A DNA stretch of 8,686 nucleotides. Source: an uncultured Lachnospiraceae bacterium. GTDB taxonomy: Bacteria; Bacillota_A; Clostridia; Lachnospirales; Lachnospiraceae. Below are positions 1 to 5,814 of the stretch, in pieces. Numbering within the stretch: position 1 is the stretch's first letter; each line of letters begins with the position of its first letter. Location of the stretch: contig CACYDL010000128.1 of NCBI GenBank assembly GCA_902773195.1, positions 1 through 8,686 of the forward strand. Direction: 5' to 3'. The notes below the pieces were generated by a model. That model was not told the DNA's origin. It did no database searches and saw only the letters and a list, made by a program, of their open reading frames with translations. The translations under genes and the position numbers were made by a program.

Positions 1-579
1 CTGTACGGCGGAAATCCTCCGAAGGAGCTGCGGCACAAGTTCCTGATGGCGCAGGGCAGTGACGCGGCCGCCCTGACGCCGGAGTGCCTGCCGTCCGGTC
101 TGCAGATGATCCCGCTGCCGGGACATTCCTGGGATATGGTGGGCTTCCGCTCGCAGGACGGCGTGGTGTATCTGGCGGACTGCCTCTCCTCGGAAGCGAC
201 GCTGGAGAAGTACCAGATCAGTTATCTGGTGGACGTACAGGCCTATCTTGACACGCTGGAAGCGGTCCGGCACATGAAGGCAAAGGTGTTTGTCCCGTCG
301 CACGCGGAGCCCTCGGAAGACATTGCCCCCCTGGCGGAATACAACATCCGGAAGGTCCGTGAGATTTCGGACGCCATTGTGGAAATCTGCGCCGGACCGG
401 TCTCCTTTGAGACCATTCTACGGCGGGTATTTGAACGTTTTGAACTGACGATGAATTTTGAACAGTATGCGTTGGTCGGAAGCACCGTCCGGTCCTACCT
501 CACCTGGCTGAAAGAGCAGGGGCGTCTCCGGGCGGAGTTTGATCATCATACGTTGGTGTGGTATGAGCGAAATGATTAA
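1..579 (+). CDS. MBL-fold metallo-hydrolase, 3' part (5' end outside window)
   Basis: The reading frame is open from base 1, so the gene begins before the window; the first ATG at 46 is internal. About 192 codons remain. What is seen: the C-terminal half of a metallo-beta-lactamase fold, with PLPGHSWDMVGF (a metal-binding His), VYLADCL (the bridging Asp) and FVPSHAEP (the last metal-binding His). The HxHxDH motif should lie just upstream of the window. The last 75 or so residues look like a helical, winged-helix-like tail (LVGSTVRSYLTWLKEQGRL), as in many clostridial MBL hydrolases. The family hydrolyses thioesters, phosphodiesters, lactones or similar bonds using two Zn ions; the substrate cannot be told from this fragment. 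The stop at 577-579 overlaps the start region of the prephenate dehydratase gene, suggesting a shared transcript. The family call is firm and the specific function unknown. Confidence 0.85.
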   Translation: MYGGNPPKELRHKFLMAQGSDAAALTPECLPSGLQMIPLPGHSWDMVGFRSQDGVVYLADCLSSEATLEKYQISYLVDVQAYLDTLEAVRHMKAKVFVPSHAEPSEDIAPLAEYNIRKVREISDAIVEICAGPVSFETILRRVFERFELTMNFEQYALVGSTVRSYLTWLKEQGRLRAEFDHHTLVWYERND

Positions 580-1705
580 TAGAACGATTAACAGAATGAT
601 GAAAAGACTGCTTCCGGCTTTCCTGCCGGCCCTTCTGACCGGAGCCGCAGTCTCAGGCTGCGTGGTCTTCGCCGAACCGGAGTTCAGCGAGGCGACTGCC
701 GTCGAATCTGTGCTCAGCAGGATGACTGCCGCTGAATCTATGCTCAGCGAGGTGACTGCCGCCGAATCTGTGATCAGCGAGGTGACTGCCGCCGAATCTG
801 CGATCAGCGGGATGACGGCCGCTGAATCTGTGATCAGCGGGATGACGGCCGACGGATCTCCGCAGATGACGGCGGATGCCGGGATCAGCTATCTCGGGCC
901 CGAGGGGACCTATACCGAAGAAGCCGCGCGCTTTTTCTTCCCCGACGCGTCCGTGTTTATCCCGAAGTCCACCGTCCCGGAGGCGATCGCCGACGTCGTG
1001 GAGGGAAGAGCCGCATACGCGGTGATTCCGCAGGAGAATACCCTGGGCGGCGCCGTGACAAACTATGTGGACGCCCTCATCGCCGAGGAACAGGTATCCG
1101 TGGCCGGTGAGATCATCCTTCCGATCAGCCAGACGCTGATGGGCGTACCGGGGGCCGAGCTCGGGGACATCCGGCTTGTCTGCTCCCATGCCCAGGGCCT
1201 CGCCCAGAGCGAGACCTGGCGGAAGGAGCATCTGCCGGACGCCGGGACCCGCGAGATGGACAGCACGGCCGCGGCGGCAAGCTACGTCGCCGAGACAGGG
1301 GACAAGACGATCGCCGCCGTCGCCGCTCCCGGCGCCGCCGGGCTGTACGGTCTCACCGTGCTGGCGAAGGACGTACAGATCACGGACGCGAACAAGACGC
1401 GGTTCTATGTGCTCACGGCTTCCCGGGCGGAAGAGCAGGGCGGGACACACGCCGCATTTGCGGCGGAGTGCGAGGCGAACAGAATCGACGATATTATCGT
1501 TGAAATTCACGACGCCGGTCTGGAGCTCGTGACGATCCACGACAGGCCGGAAGGAAGCAGGCTGGGCTCCTACCGCTACCTGATCGAGGTGGAGAAACCG
1601 GACGGAATCGGGGCAGAGCTCCTGGACAGGATCGCCGCGATCCCGGAAGTTCGCTGTCTGGGGCGCTTTGACGTGTCGGAGAAACCGAGCGGACAGGCAG
1701 ATTGA
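563..1705 (+). CDS. pheA: Prephenate dehydratase (PheA type) with predicted lipoprotein signal peptide
   Basis: Converts prephenate to phenylpyruvate in phenylalanine synthesis. The catalytic domain (about residues 107-285 counted from ATG 563) has the family blocks YLGPEGTYTEEAA, AVIPQENTLGGAV, SHAQGLAQ, STAAAASY and NKTRF, the last holding the catalytic Thr. A C-terminal ACT domain follows, but its ligand motifs are altered: no GAL motif, and HDRP replaces ESRP. The N-terminus is unusual. KRLLPAFLPALLTGAAVSGC reads as a positively charged and hydrophobic signal peptide ending in a VSGC lipobox, then five copies of a 10-residue TAAESVISEV-like repeat lead into the enzyme. Starts are ambiguous: ATG 563 overlaps the upstream stop, ATG 572, 596 and 599 are in frame (596 or 599 would give a typical lipoprotein signal length), TTG 539 is too close to its Shine-Dalgarno site, and ATG 866 would yield a plain cytosolic enzyme without repeats. 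The enzyme family is certain; the location outside the cytoplasm is a prediction. Confidence 0.88.
   Translation: MSEMINRTINRMMKRLLPAFLPALLTGAAVSGCVVFAEPEFSEATAVESVLSRMTAAESMLSEVTAAESVISEVTAAESAISGMTAAESVISGMTADGSPQMTADAGISYLGPEGTYTEEAARFFFPDASVFIPKSTVPEAIADVVEGRAAYAVIPQENTLGGAVTNYVDALIAEEQVSVAGEIILPISQTLMGVPGAELGDIRLVCSHAQGLAQSETWRKEHLPDAGTREMDSTAAAASYVAETGDKTIAAVAAPGAAGLYGLTVLAKDVQITDANKTRFYVLTASRAEEQGGTHAAFAAECEANRIDDIIVEIHDAGLELVTIHDRPEGSRLGSYRYLIEVEKPDGIGAELLDRIAAIPEVRCLGRFDVSEKPSGQAD
681..859 (+). repeat. 30-bp in-frame tandem repeat, five full copies plus partial ends
   Basis: Five full 30-bp units run from 691 to 840 without gaps (691, 721, 751, 781, 811). A partial unit tail sits at 681-690 and a partial head at 841-859. 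The common core is GACTGCCGCTGAATCT followed by GTGATCAGCG, with a few substitutions per copy. Each unit encodes ten residues close to M/V-TAAES-V-I/L-S-E/G. The repeats lie between the predicted lipobox and the prephenate dehydratase domain and keep the frame, so copy-number change would alter only linker length. Confidence 0.92.
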
Positions 1706-1776
1706 TGCGGAGGTGCCGCAAAGCAATGAAAGATAGGGAAATATTTGATAATTCAGCGCATGGAACACGTTTTTTC

Positions 1777-1782
1777 GAGGAG
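1777..1782 (+). promoter_or_regulatory. Ribosome binding site GAGGAG
   Basis: GAGGAG lies 8 bases before ATG 1791 and fixes the start of the D-LDH-like gene. It follows an 85-base spacer with no evident terminator after the prephenate dehydratase stop, so the two genes may share a transcript. Confidence 0.8.
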
Positions 1783-1790
1783 AATTTCAC

Positions 1791-2828
1791 ATGATTAAAG
1801 TCGCATTTTATGACACGAAAATTTACGACAGGCCTTCCTTTGAGCATTACGGCAGGATGCATGATCTGCAGTTCCGGTTTCTTGAGACGAAGCTGAACGA
1901 AGATACGGTGGAGCTGGCCAGAGGCAGCGACGCCGTATGCGTGTTTGTCAATGACACCGTAAATGAGGCGGTGATCGACAGGCTCTATGAGCTGGGCGTC
2001 AGGATGATCGCGCTCCGCTCGGCGGGCTACAACAATGTGGACGTCCGGCACGCCTTCGGCAGGATCCATGTGGTCCATGTCCCGGCCTATTCGCCCTACG
2101 CCGTGGCGGAGCACGCGATGGCGCTGCTTCTTACTTCAGTCCGGCGCATTCACAAGGCCTATAACCGGACCCGGGAATTCAACTTTTCCCTGAACGGCCT
2201 GACCGGCTTTGATCTGCACGGAAAGACCGTGGGCGTGATCGGAACCGGCAGAATCGGCAGGATCTTCATCGATATCTGCCGCGGATTCGGCATGAACGTC
2301 ATCGCCTATGACCAGTTCCCCGCAAAGGACAGCGGCATCCGCTATGTGGCTCTCGAGGAGCTGTTCCGGGAAAGCGACATCATCTCCCTGCACTGCCCGC
2401 TGACAGACGAAACCCGCCATATGATCAACGCGGATTCCATCGCGGCCATGAAGAAGGGCGTCGTCATCATCAACACCTCCAGGGGCGGCCTCGTCGACGC
2501 GGAGGCGCTGCTGGAGGGGATCAAGCGGCGCATTGTCGGCGCGGCCTGCCTGGACGTCTATGAGGAGGAGGCCGATATCTTCTTTGAGGACCGGTCCGGG
2601 CACATCCTCAACTACGACCTGCTCTCGCGCCTCATCTCCATGCCCAACGTGATTCTCACCTCCCATCAGGCTTTTCTGACGGAGGAAGCGCTGAATAATA
2701 TCGCCGAAACAACGGTGAACAACATCCTGTCTTACTTCGAGAAGGACGGCATCTGTGACAATGAGCTCTGCTACCGGTGCGGCAATATCGAGCACTGCAA
2801 AAAGGAGCGCCGGGAAAAATGCTTCTGA
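1791..2828 (+). CDS. D-2-hydroxyacid dehydrogenase, D-lactate dehydrogenase-like
   Basis: NADH-dependent reductase of a 2-oxoacid to the D-2-hydroxyacid, probably pyruvate to D-lactate; phenylpyruvate or other 2-oxoacids are possible. The protein has 345 residues. The N-terminal substrate domain includes RSAGYNNVD (77-84). The Rossmann NAD domain has GVIGTGRIGR (148-157) and Asp174 of AYDQFP, which favours NAD over NADP. The catalytic triad is visible as Arg231 (INTSRGG), Glu260 (DVYEEE) and His292 (TSHQAF), a constant offset of four from the well-known lactobacillar D-LDH numbering. After the fold ends near residue 318 there is an extra tail of about 25 residues with Cys322, 327, 330, 336 and 344, which could bind metal or form disulfides; this is not needed for the family reaction. 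The 3' end carries the ribosome binding site and overlaps the start of the NUDIX gene. D-LDH is the best guess; substrate is not proven. Confidence 0.88.
   Translation: MIKVAFYDTKIYDRPSFEHYGRMHDLQFRFLETKLNEDTVELARGSDAVCVFVNDTVNEAVIDRLYELGVRMIALRSAGYNNVDVRHAFGRIHVVHVPAYSPYAVAEHAMALLLTSVRRIHKAYNRTREFNFSLNGLTGFDLHGKTVGVIGTGRIGRIFIDICRGFGMNVIAYDQFPAKDSGIRYVALEELFRESDIISLHCPLTDETRHMINADSIAAMKKGVVIINTSRGGLVDAEALLEGIKRRIVGAACLDVYEEEADIFFEDRSGHILNYDLLSRLISMPNVILTSHQAFLTEEALNNIAETTVNNILSYFEKDGICDNELCYRCGNIEHCKKERREKCF
2802..2807 (+). promoter_or_regulatory. Ribosome binding site AAGGAG inside the preceding gene
   Basis: AAGGAG lies within the last codons of the D-LDH-like gene, 11 bases before ATG 2819. 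It supports ATG 2819 as the NUDIX start and translational coupling of the two genes. A second candidate, AGAGGGG, lies 6-7 bases before ATG 2861. Confidence 0.6.
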
Positions 2829-3409
2829 AAAACGGAACTCGCGATGAAGAGGGGCGCACTATGAGCTGCGGAGATCGGGGAGATCTGCCGGAACTGAGGC
2901 TGGAGCTTGAAGATACGGAGTGGCCGTTTGAGTATACGGACCATGACCGCGTGATTGTCAGGGCGGTCTGCGTCGATGACGACGGATTCTGTTATTTCGT
3001 CAGAGCGGAGAGGGACGACGACTTCGGGAGAGCGACGCTCATCGAGACAGCCGGGGGAGGCGTAGAGGAAGGAGAGGACCTGGAGTCCGCCGTCAGGCGG
3101 GAGCTGAAGGAAGAGCTGGGCGCCGAGGTCGACGTGTTGGGCCGGATCGGCCTCGTCAGCGACTACTATAATCTCATCCACCGGCACAACCTGAATCACT
3201 ATTTCCTCTGCCGGATCCGATCTTTCGGAGACCGGAACCTCACCCGGGACGAAATAGAGACATTTCATCTGTCCGTGCTGAAGCTGACCTATGAGGAGGC
3301 GGCCGCGGAGTATGAAAAGAGGAGGGAAGCCGCGCTGGGAAGGCTGATCGCGAACAGGGAGCTTCCCATTCTCAGAAGAGCGAAGGAGATGTCAGACCGT
3401 CTTTCATGA
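2819..3409 (+). CDS. NUDIX hydrolase
   Basis: NUDIX enzymes cleave nucleoside diphosphates linked to another group X, often to clear damaged nucleotides or sugar and cofactor nucleotides, with Mg2+. The full signature GX5EX7REUXEEXGU is present: it starts at the middle Gly of AGGGVEEGE and runs into RRELKEELGA (about residues 80-102 from ATG 2819). A strand (RVIVRAVCVDDDGFCYFVRA) precedes it, and a C-terminal Glu/Arg-rich helical tail follows. ATG 2819 overlaps the stop of the D-LDH-like gene by ten bases and has an AAGGAG site; ATG 2861 is the alternative, and the ATG at 2777 lies well inside the upstream gene. The length of 196 residues fits the family. Substrate cannot be told. The overlap indicates co-translation with the dehydrogenase. 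Confidence 0.88.
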   Translation: MLLKNGTRDEEGRTMSCGDRGDLPELRLELEDTEWPFEYTDHDRVIVRAVCVDDDGFCYFVRAERDDDFGRATLIETAGGGVEEGEDLESAVRRELKEELGAEVDVLGRIGLVSDYYNLIHRHNLNHYFLCRIRSFGDRNLTRDEIETFHLSVLKLTYEEAAAEYEKRREAALGRLIANRELPILRRAKEMSDRLS

Positions 3410-3429
3410 AAATGAAAAAATTTTAAAAT
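3402..3429 (+). promoter_or_regulatory. Possible weak promoter before the SH3b peptide gene
   Basis: The stretch after the NUDIX stop is sharply AT-rich in a GC-rich setting. TAAAAT at 3424-3429 could be a -10 box, with TTTCAT at 3402-3407 as a poor -35 box 16 bases upstream. A perfect 12-bp palindrome, CTTCCCGGGAAG, lies just downstream at 3438-3449 and could be an operator. The -35 match is poor, so this is tentative. Confidence 0.25.
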
Positions 3430-3542
3430 AGACTGGCCTTCCCGGGAAGAGCCTCGTATCAACAGGTGTCAGGACAAAAAAAGAGCCTGAGAGAAACGGC
3501 AGTCATCATCAAACCCATTCAAAATAAAAAGGAGATAAAATT

Positions 3543-3806
3543 ATGTCAGAGAATAACAAGATCAATCCGGAAGCTCTTGAGAACGTCGTCGGCGGCGCCA
3601 CGAGAACCGTCGATAACGATTCGGCCTCTTATGCCAACGTCAGGGAAGCCCCGGGCCTCAACAGCAAAGTGATGTTCAAGATCCCCAACGGCGAGAGCGT
3701 CATCACGACCGGCTATAAGGTTAAGAAAGACGGCTATGTCTGGTACGAGATCGTCTGCAACGCTCATCCCAACGGATGGATCGCGGGAAGCCTGATCGGC
3801 TATTAA
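3543..3806 (+). CDS. Small secreted peptide: double-glycine leader plus SH3b-like domain
   Basis: The 87-residue product has two parts. Residues 1-18 form a polar leader ending in LENVVGG, matching the double-glycine leaders that C39-peptidase ABC exporters cut after GG. Residues 19-87 look like a bacterial SH3 domain (SH3b): YANVREAPGLNSKV, IPNGESVI, WYEIV and NGWIAGSLIGY are the usual SH3b blocks. SH3b domains normally bind peptidoglycan or cell-wall peptides, so a small exported wall-binding or bacteriocin-like factor is inferred. The mature part has one Cys and no classic bacteriocin motif. AAGGAG at 3529-3534 lies 8 bases before ATG 3543. The gene stands alone between a 133-base upstream gap and a strong terminator; no exporter, immunity or modification gene is in the window. 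The domain assignment is good and the activity unknown. Confidence 0.85.
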   Translation: MSENNKINPEALENVVGGATRTVDNDSASYANVREAPGLNSKVMFKIPNGESVITTGYKVKKDGYVWYEIVCNAHPNGWIAGSLIGY

Positions 3807-3851
3807 TGATACGTCCGGAACAGTCCGGTCCTGCGGGATAAACGAGAGGGC

Positions 3852-3881
3852 GAGACCCCGGCGCTGATGCGCCGGGGTCTC
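3852..3881 (+). terminator. Strong rho-independent-type hairpin after the SH3b peptide gene
   Basis: GAGACCCCGGCGC (3852-3864), loop TGAT, then GCGCCGGGGTCTC (3869-3881): a perfect 13-bp GC-rich stem 46 bases after the peptide stop codon. The T tract is weak (TTAT), but the stem is far more stable than anything nearby. On the minus strand no T-rich run follows, so it probably serves the plus strand only. Confidence 0.75.
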
Positions 3882-3994
3882 TTATCGTTCCGCGAACTCC
3901 GCGAATTTTCCGGGTTTATGACGGCGCCTGCCGGGCCGGTGTGATTCGTGCCTTTATCCGGGGCGTTCCCCGTGGGCAGGGAGGAAGAGGAAAT

Positions 3995-4858
3995 CTATAC
4001 GCCCACCGCGTCGAGAAAACGTCTCATGCCTCCGGGGATCGGCATGTCCGCGTCGAGCGAGGTATCGCCGAGGGCGATCAGCTTGTTTTTGCCGTGATAG
4101 TCGCTGCCGGCCGTCACGTACAGGCCGTATTTCTCGGCAAAGCCCAGCGTCTCCGCCGTCAGCTTCCGGCTGAAGCCGGAATAGAAGCCCTCCACACCCT
4201 GAAGCCCGAATCCGATCAGACGATGAAGGCGCTGATCCATCTCCTCGCCGAGGATGAGCTCATCCCCGCTGCCGTAGGCGGGGTGGGCCAGCACGGGAAT
4301 GCCGCCGCTTCCGAGGATGCCCTCTATGGCCTGCTCCGGACGCACGTAGTCGTCAGGAGAAGAAAGCTGACTGAGATAGTCGCTGAAGGCGGCCTCTTTG
4401 GTGGCGGCGTAGCCGTATCGCACCATCAGGTTTGCGATATGAGGCTTCCCGGGATTGTCCAGGGCCCGCAGGGCACGGATTTCCTCCTCGGGAAACGTAA
4501 AGCCGAACGCGTCCCGGAGAAACTCGATCCGCGCCGTGACCTTCTTCATGCGCAGGCGGTGTCCCAGTCCGACGACGTCCAGGACCGGCGCGCTGTCCGG
4601 ATCGAAACGGTAACCGAGAACGTGGTATTGTCCGAGCTCGTCCCTGCAAGAGAATTCGACGCCCGTCAGCAGCTTCGGATCGCCCGGCGTGAGAAGTTCC
4701 CGGATCACGGAGCAGCCCTTGACCGCGTCGTGATCCGTCAGCGCAAACAGCTCTATTCCGGCCTTCCGCACGTTCTCAAGCAGCTCCTGCGGCGTATCCG
4801 TTCCGTCGGAGACGGTGGAGTGCATATGAAGATCTATCTTATTTCCGGCAACATTCAT
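3995..4858 (-). CDS. PHP-domain phosphoesterase (TrpH/YciV-like)
   Basis: Metal-dependent PHP phosphoesterase. TrpH/YciV relatives remove phosphate from nucleoside 3',5'-bisphosphates or trim short RNA 5' ends. The 287-residue protein shows the metal ligands in order: DLHMHS (His11, His13), SDGT (Asp18), LTDHD (residues 40-44), GVEFS (Glu68), YHVLGY (His79), LAHPAYG (His192) and AGSDYHG (Asp253, His255). The middle (about 100-185) is the helical insert typical of this subfamily. The start at 4858 is supported by the position of the first HxH motif, with a modest AAGAGAG-like site upstream. Length fits the family. It is convergent with the SH3b peptide gene and lies downstream of the broken anti-sigma kinase on the same strand. 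The subfamily is fairly sure; the exact substrate is not. Confidence 0.9.
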   Translation of the reverse strand: MNVAGNKIDLHMHSTVSDGTDTPQELLENVRKAGIELFALTDHDAVKGCSVIRELLTPGDPKLLTGVEFSCRDELGQYHVLGYRFDPDSAPVLDVVGLGHRLRMKKVTARIEFLRDAFGFTFPEEEIRALRALDNPGKPHIANLMVRYGYAATKEAAFSDYLSQLSSPDDYVRPEQAIEGILGSGGIPVLAHPAYGSGDELILGEEMDQRLHRLIGFGLQGVEGFYSGFSRKLTAETLGFAEKYGLYVTAGSDYHGKNKLIALGDTSLDADMPIPGGMRRFLDAVGV

Positions 4859-4925
4859 CGAAACAGCTCTCTTCGTGTCAGAATACCGGCGGATCCGCCC
4901 GGGACAGCGCCTCTGAAAGCCCTGC

Positions 4926-4947
4926 GCGGATGATCTGGCGCATCCGC
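4926..4947 (-). terminator. Weak hairpin between the broken kinase and the PHP gene
   Basis: GCGGATG and CATCCGC form a 7-bp stem around an 8-base loop, 36 bases after the stop of the minus-strand pseudogene. No clear T run follows. A separate 12-bp palindrome, GGCGGATCCGCC, lies at 4888-4899, nearer the PHP start. Either could end the old transcript or bind a regulator. Confidence 0.25.
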
Positions 4948-4982
4948 CGGTTCTGTCGTTACTGTGTATGGCGGAAGCGGCG

Positions 4983-5206
4983 TCATATCTTCTTGCGGAT
5001 CGTCAGGATATTCCGGCCGTTCCTGTAGGCGTAGTAGATATCGTCCACGAATTTTCTGACCACAAACAGGCCGAGACCGCCGATGGGTCGCTCCTCCTTG
5101 GGAAGCTGCGTCGTGTCCGGGTGCTCTTCGGTCAGGGGATCATGTTGACAAAATTCGTGACGGTTCTCACCTGGTCCACTGTCGCTTTTACTGTGATATG
5201 ATCCAT
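4983..5206 (-). pseudogene. RsbW-like anti-sigma factor / serine kinase (HATPase_c_2), internally deleted
   Basis: Two ends of one protein are joined in different frames. From ATG 5206, preceded by AGGGGGG at 5214-5220, the strand encodes MDHITVKATVDQVRTVTNFV, the typical beginning of small RsbW-like ATP-binding proteins, and then stops at 5132. In a frame shifted by one, from about 5141 to the stop at 4983, lie 52 residues that match the family's end: DPLTEEHPDTT, EERPIGGLGLFVVRKFVDD, NGRNILTIRKKI. The GLGL glycine box of the ATPase fold is present, but the middle of about 65 residues, with the N-box that binds Mg-ATP, is gone. The family normally has about 135-140 residues and binds anti-sigma antagonists or sigma factors. 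The gene cannot make a working kinase as it stands. The break probably arose by deletion near 5138-5150. Identification of both ends is strong. Confidence 0.8.
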
Positions 5207-5625
5207 TCCCGTTCCCCCCTGTATGAATGGACTATGACAGCTTTTCACCAATGACGGGTTTGAATCCGCGCCGGATTCAGTTCCCGGCCATCCGGTCCTG
5301 TGCCTTTTTACCGTTCTCCGGCTCCACCTGTTCCCGTTCCGTCCGGCGGATCGTATCCATCGGCCCGTTCAGGGCCGGCCGGATCCGGTTGATTTCCCCT
5401 GCATCAGTCTGTATTCATTGACCGTGGCGTCGCTGTCCGGCATGCAGCTGCCGGCCGGCGCATCTGCGTCATCGGTCGCGCGAATCTCTTATCCGGGCAT
5501 GCTTCCGGCCCGGCAGAGAGCAGGCATACAATCATTCTGTACTAATAATAATCTGCCGCGGAGAGAATCGCAACAGGCAGTTCGGAAGCCCGAAACGCGC
5601 CTGAAACGCGGGCATCTGAAAGCGT

Positions 5626-5646
5626 CCGCGCGCCCGGTGCGCGCGG
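5626..5646. repeat. GC inverted repeat, 8-bp arms
   Basis: CCGCGCGC (5626-5633), spacer CCGGT, GCGCGCGG (5639-5646). It has no T run on either side, so it is unlikely to be a standard terminator; it may be a structural relic or a regulator site before the SfsA gene. Confidence 0.4.
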
Positions 5647-5694
5647 CGAAACGGGCCGCGAGGGTCTCCCTTGCTGGAATTACCTGACCTGACA

Positions 5695-5703
5695 TGTTAT
5701 GAT
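5695..5703 (+). promoter_or_regulatory. Possible extended -10 promoter before SfsA
   Basis: TGTTATGAT fits an extended -10 element (TGN plus TATGAT). No good -35 box lies 16-18 bases upstream, which extended -10 promoters tolerate. If used, transcription would begin near 5710, so the SfsA start must be at 5737 or later, not at TTG 5671. Confidence 0.3.
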
Positions 5704-5802
5704 CAGAAACGTAAGACGGAACGCCTGCTTTTTCCTATGACTGGACAGGAACTTCAAAACCGGAAAGGCGTGCCGTTTTACGCTGATCCTGAGACAACCT
5801 TC

Positions 5803-5808
5803 GAGGAA
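5803..5808 (+). promoter_or_regulatory. Ribosome binding site GAGGAA deciding the SfsA start
   Basis: GAGGAA lies 6 bases before ATG 5815. The earlier ATG at 5737 has no comparable site, and the conserved SfsA fold begins only after about 5850, so 5815 (or ATG 5833) is the likeliest start. Confidence 0.55.
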
Positions 5809-5814
5809 TTCATC

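Larger units (their letters stand above)
5207..5814. other. Gene-poor, partly degenerate region
   Basis: No intact gene is convincing here. On the minus strand two short stop-to-stop stretches in different frames look protein-like: 5488-5369 (39 residues, with TDDADAPAGSCMPDSDATV) and 5414-5277 (45 residues, with INRIRPALNGPMDTIRRTER). They overlap, and one extra G in the GGGG run near 5396 would join them, so they may be the relic of a gene just upstream of the broken kinase. I do not recognise the product. At 5592-5610 two GAAACGCG copies sit 11 bases apart, and at 5626-5646 CCGCGCGC and GCGCGCGG form an 8-bp GC stem. An AT-rich patch lies near 5527-5552. The right end holds the leader of the SfsA gene. 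Confidence 0.5.

Noticed and set aside
653..1768. Long minus-strand open frame (371 codons) opposite the prephenate dehydratase
   Set aside because: It mirrors the repeats and codon bias of the plus-strand gene, is rich in His/Arg/Gly low-complexity sequence and shows no family motif.
2136..2795. Minus-strand open frame (219 codons) opposite the D-LDH-like gene
   Set aside because: Shadow of a gene with a complete catalytic triad on the plus strand.
3466..3672. 68-codon plus-strand frame overlapping the SH3b peptide gene
   Set aside because: The peptide frame has the ribosome binding site, leader and domain; this one shows none of them.
3959..3972. Short CGGGG/CCCCG hairpin after the PHP stop codon
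   Set aside because: Only 5 bp of stem and no T run on either strand; too weak to call a terminator.
3941..4933. Plus-strand open frame (330 codons) opposite the PHP gene
   Set aside because: The minus strand has all PHP metal ligands in order; the plus frame is a shadow.
5144..5149. Perfect TTGACA on the plus strand
   Set aside because: No -10 box lies 15-19 bases downstream, and it falls inside the broken kinase gene.
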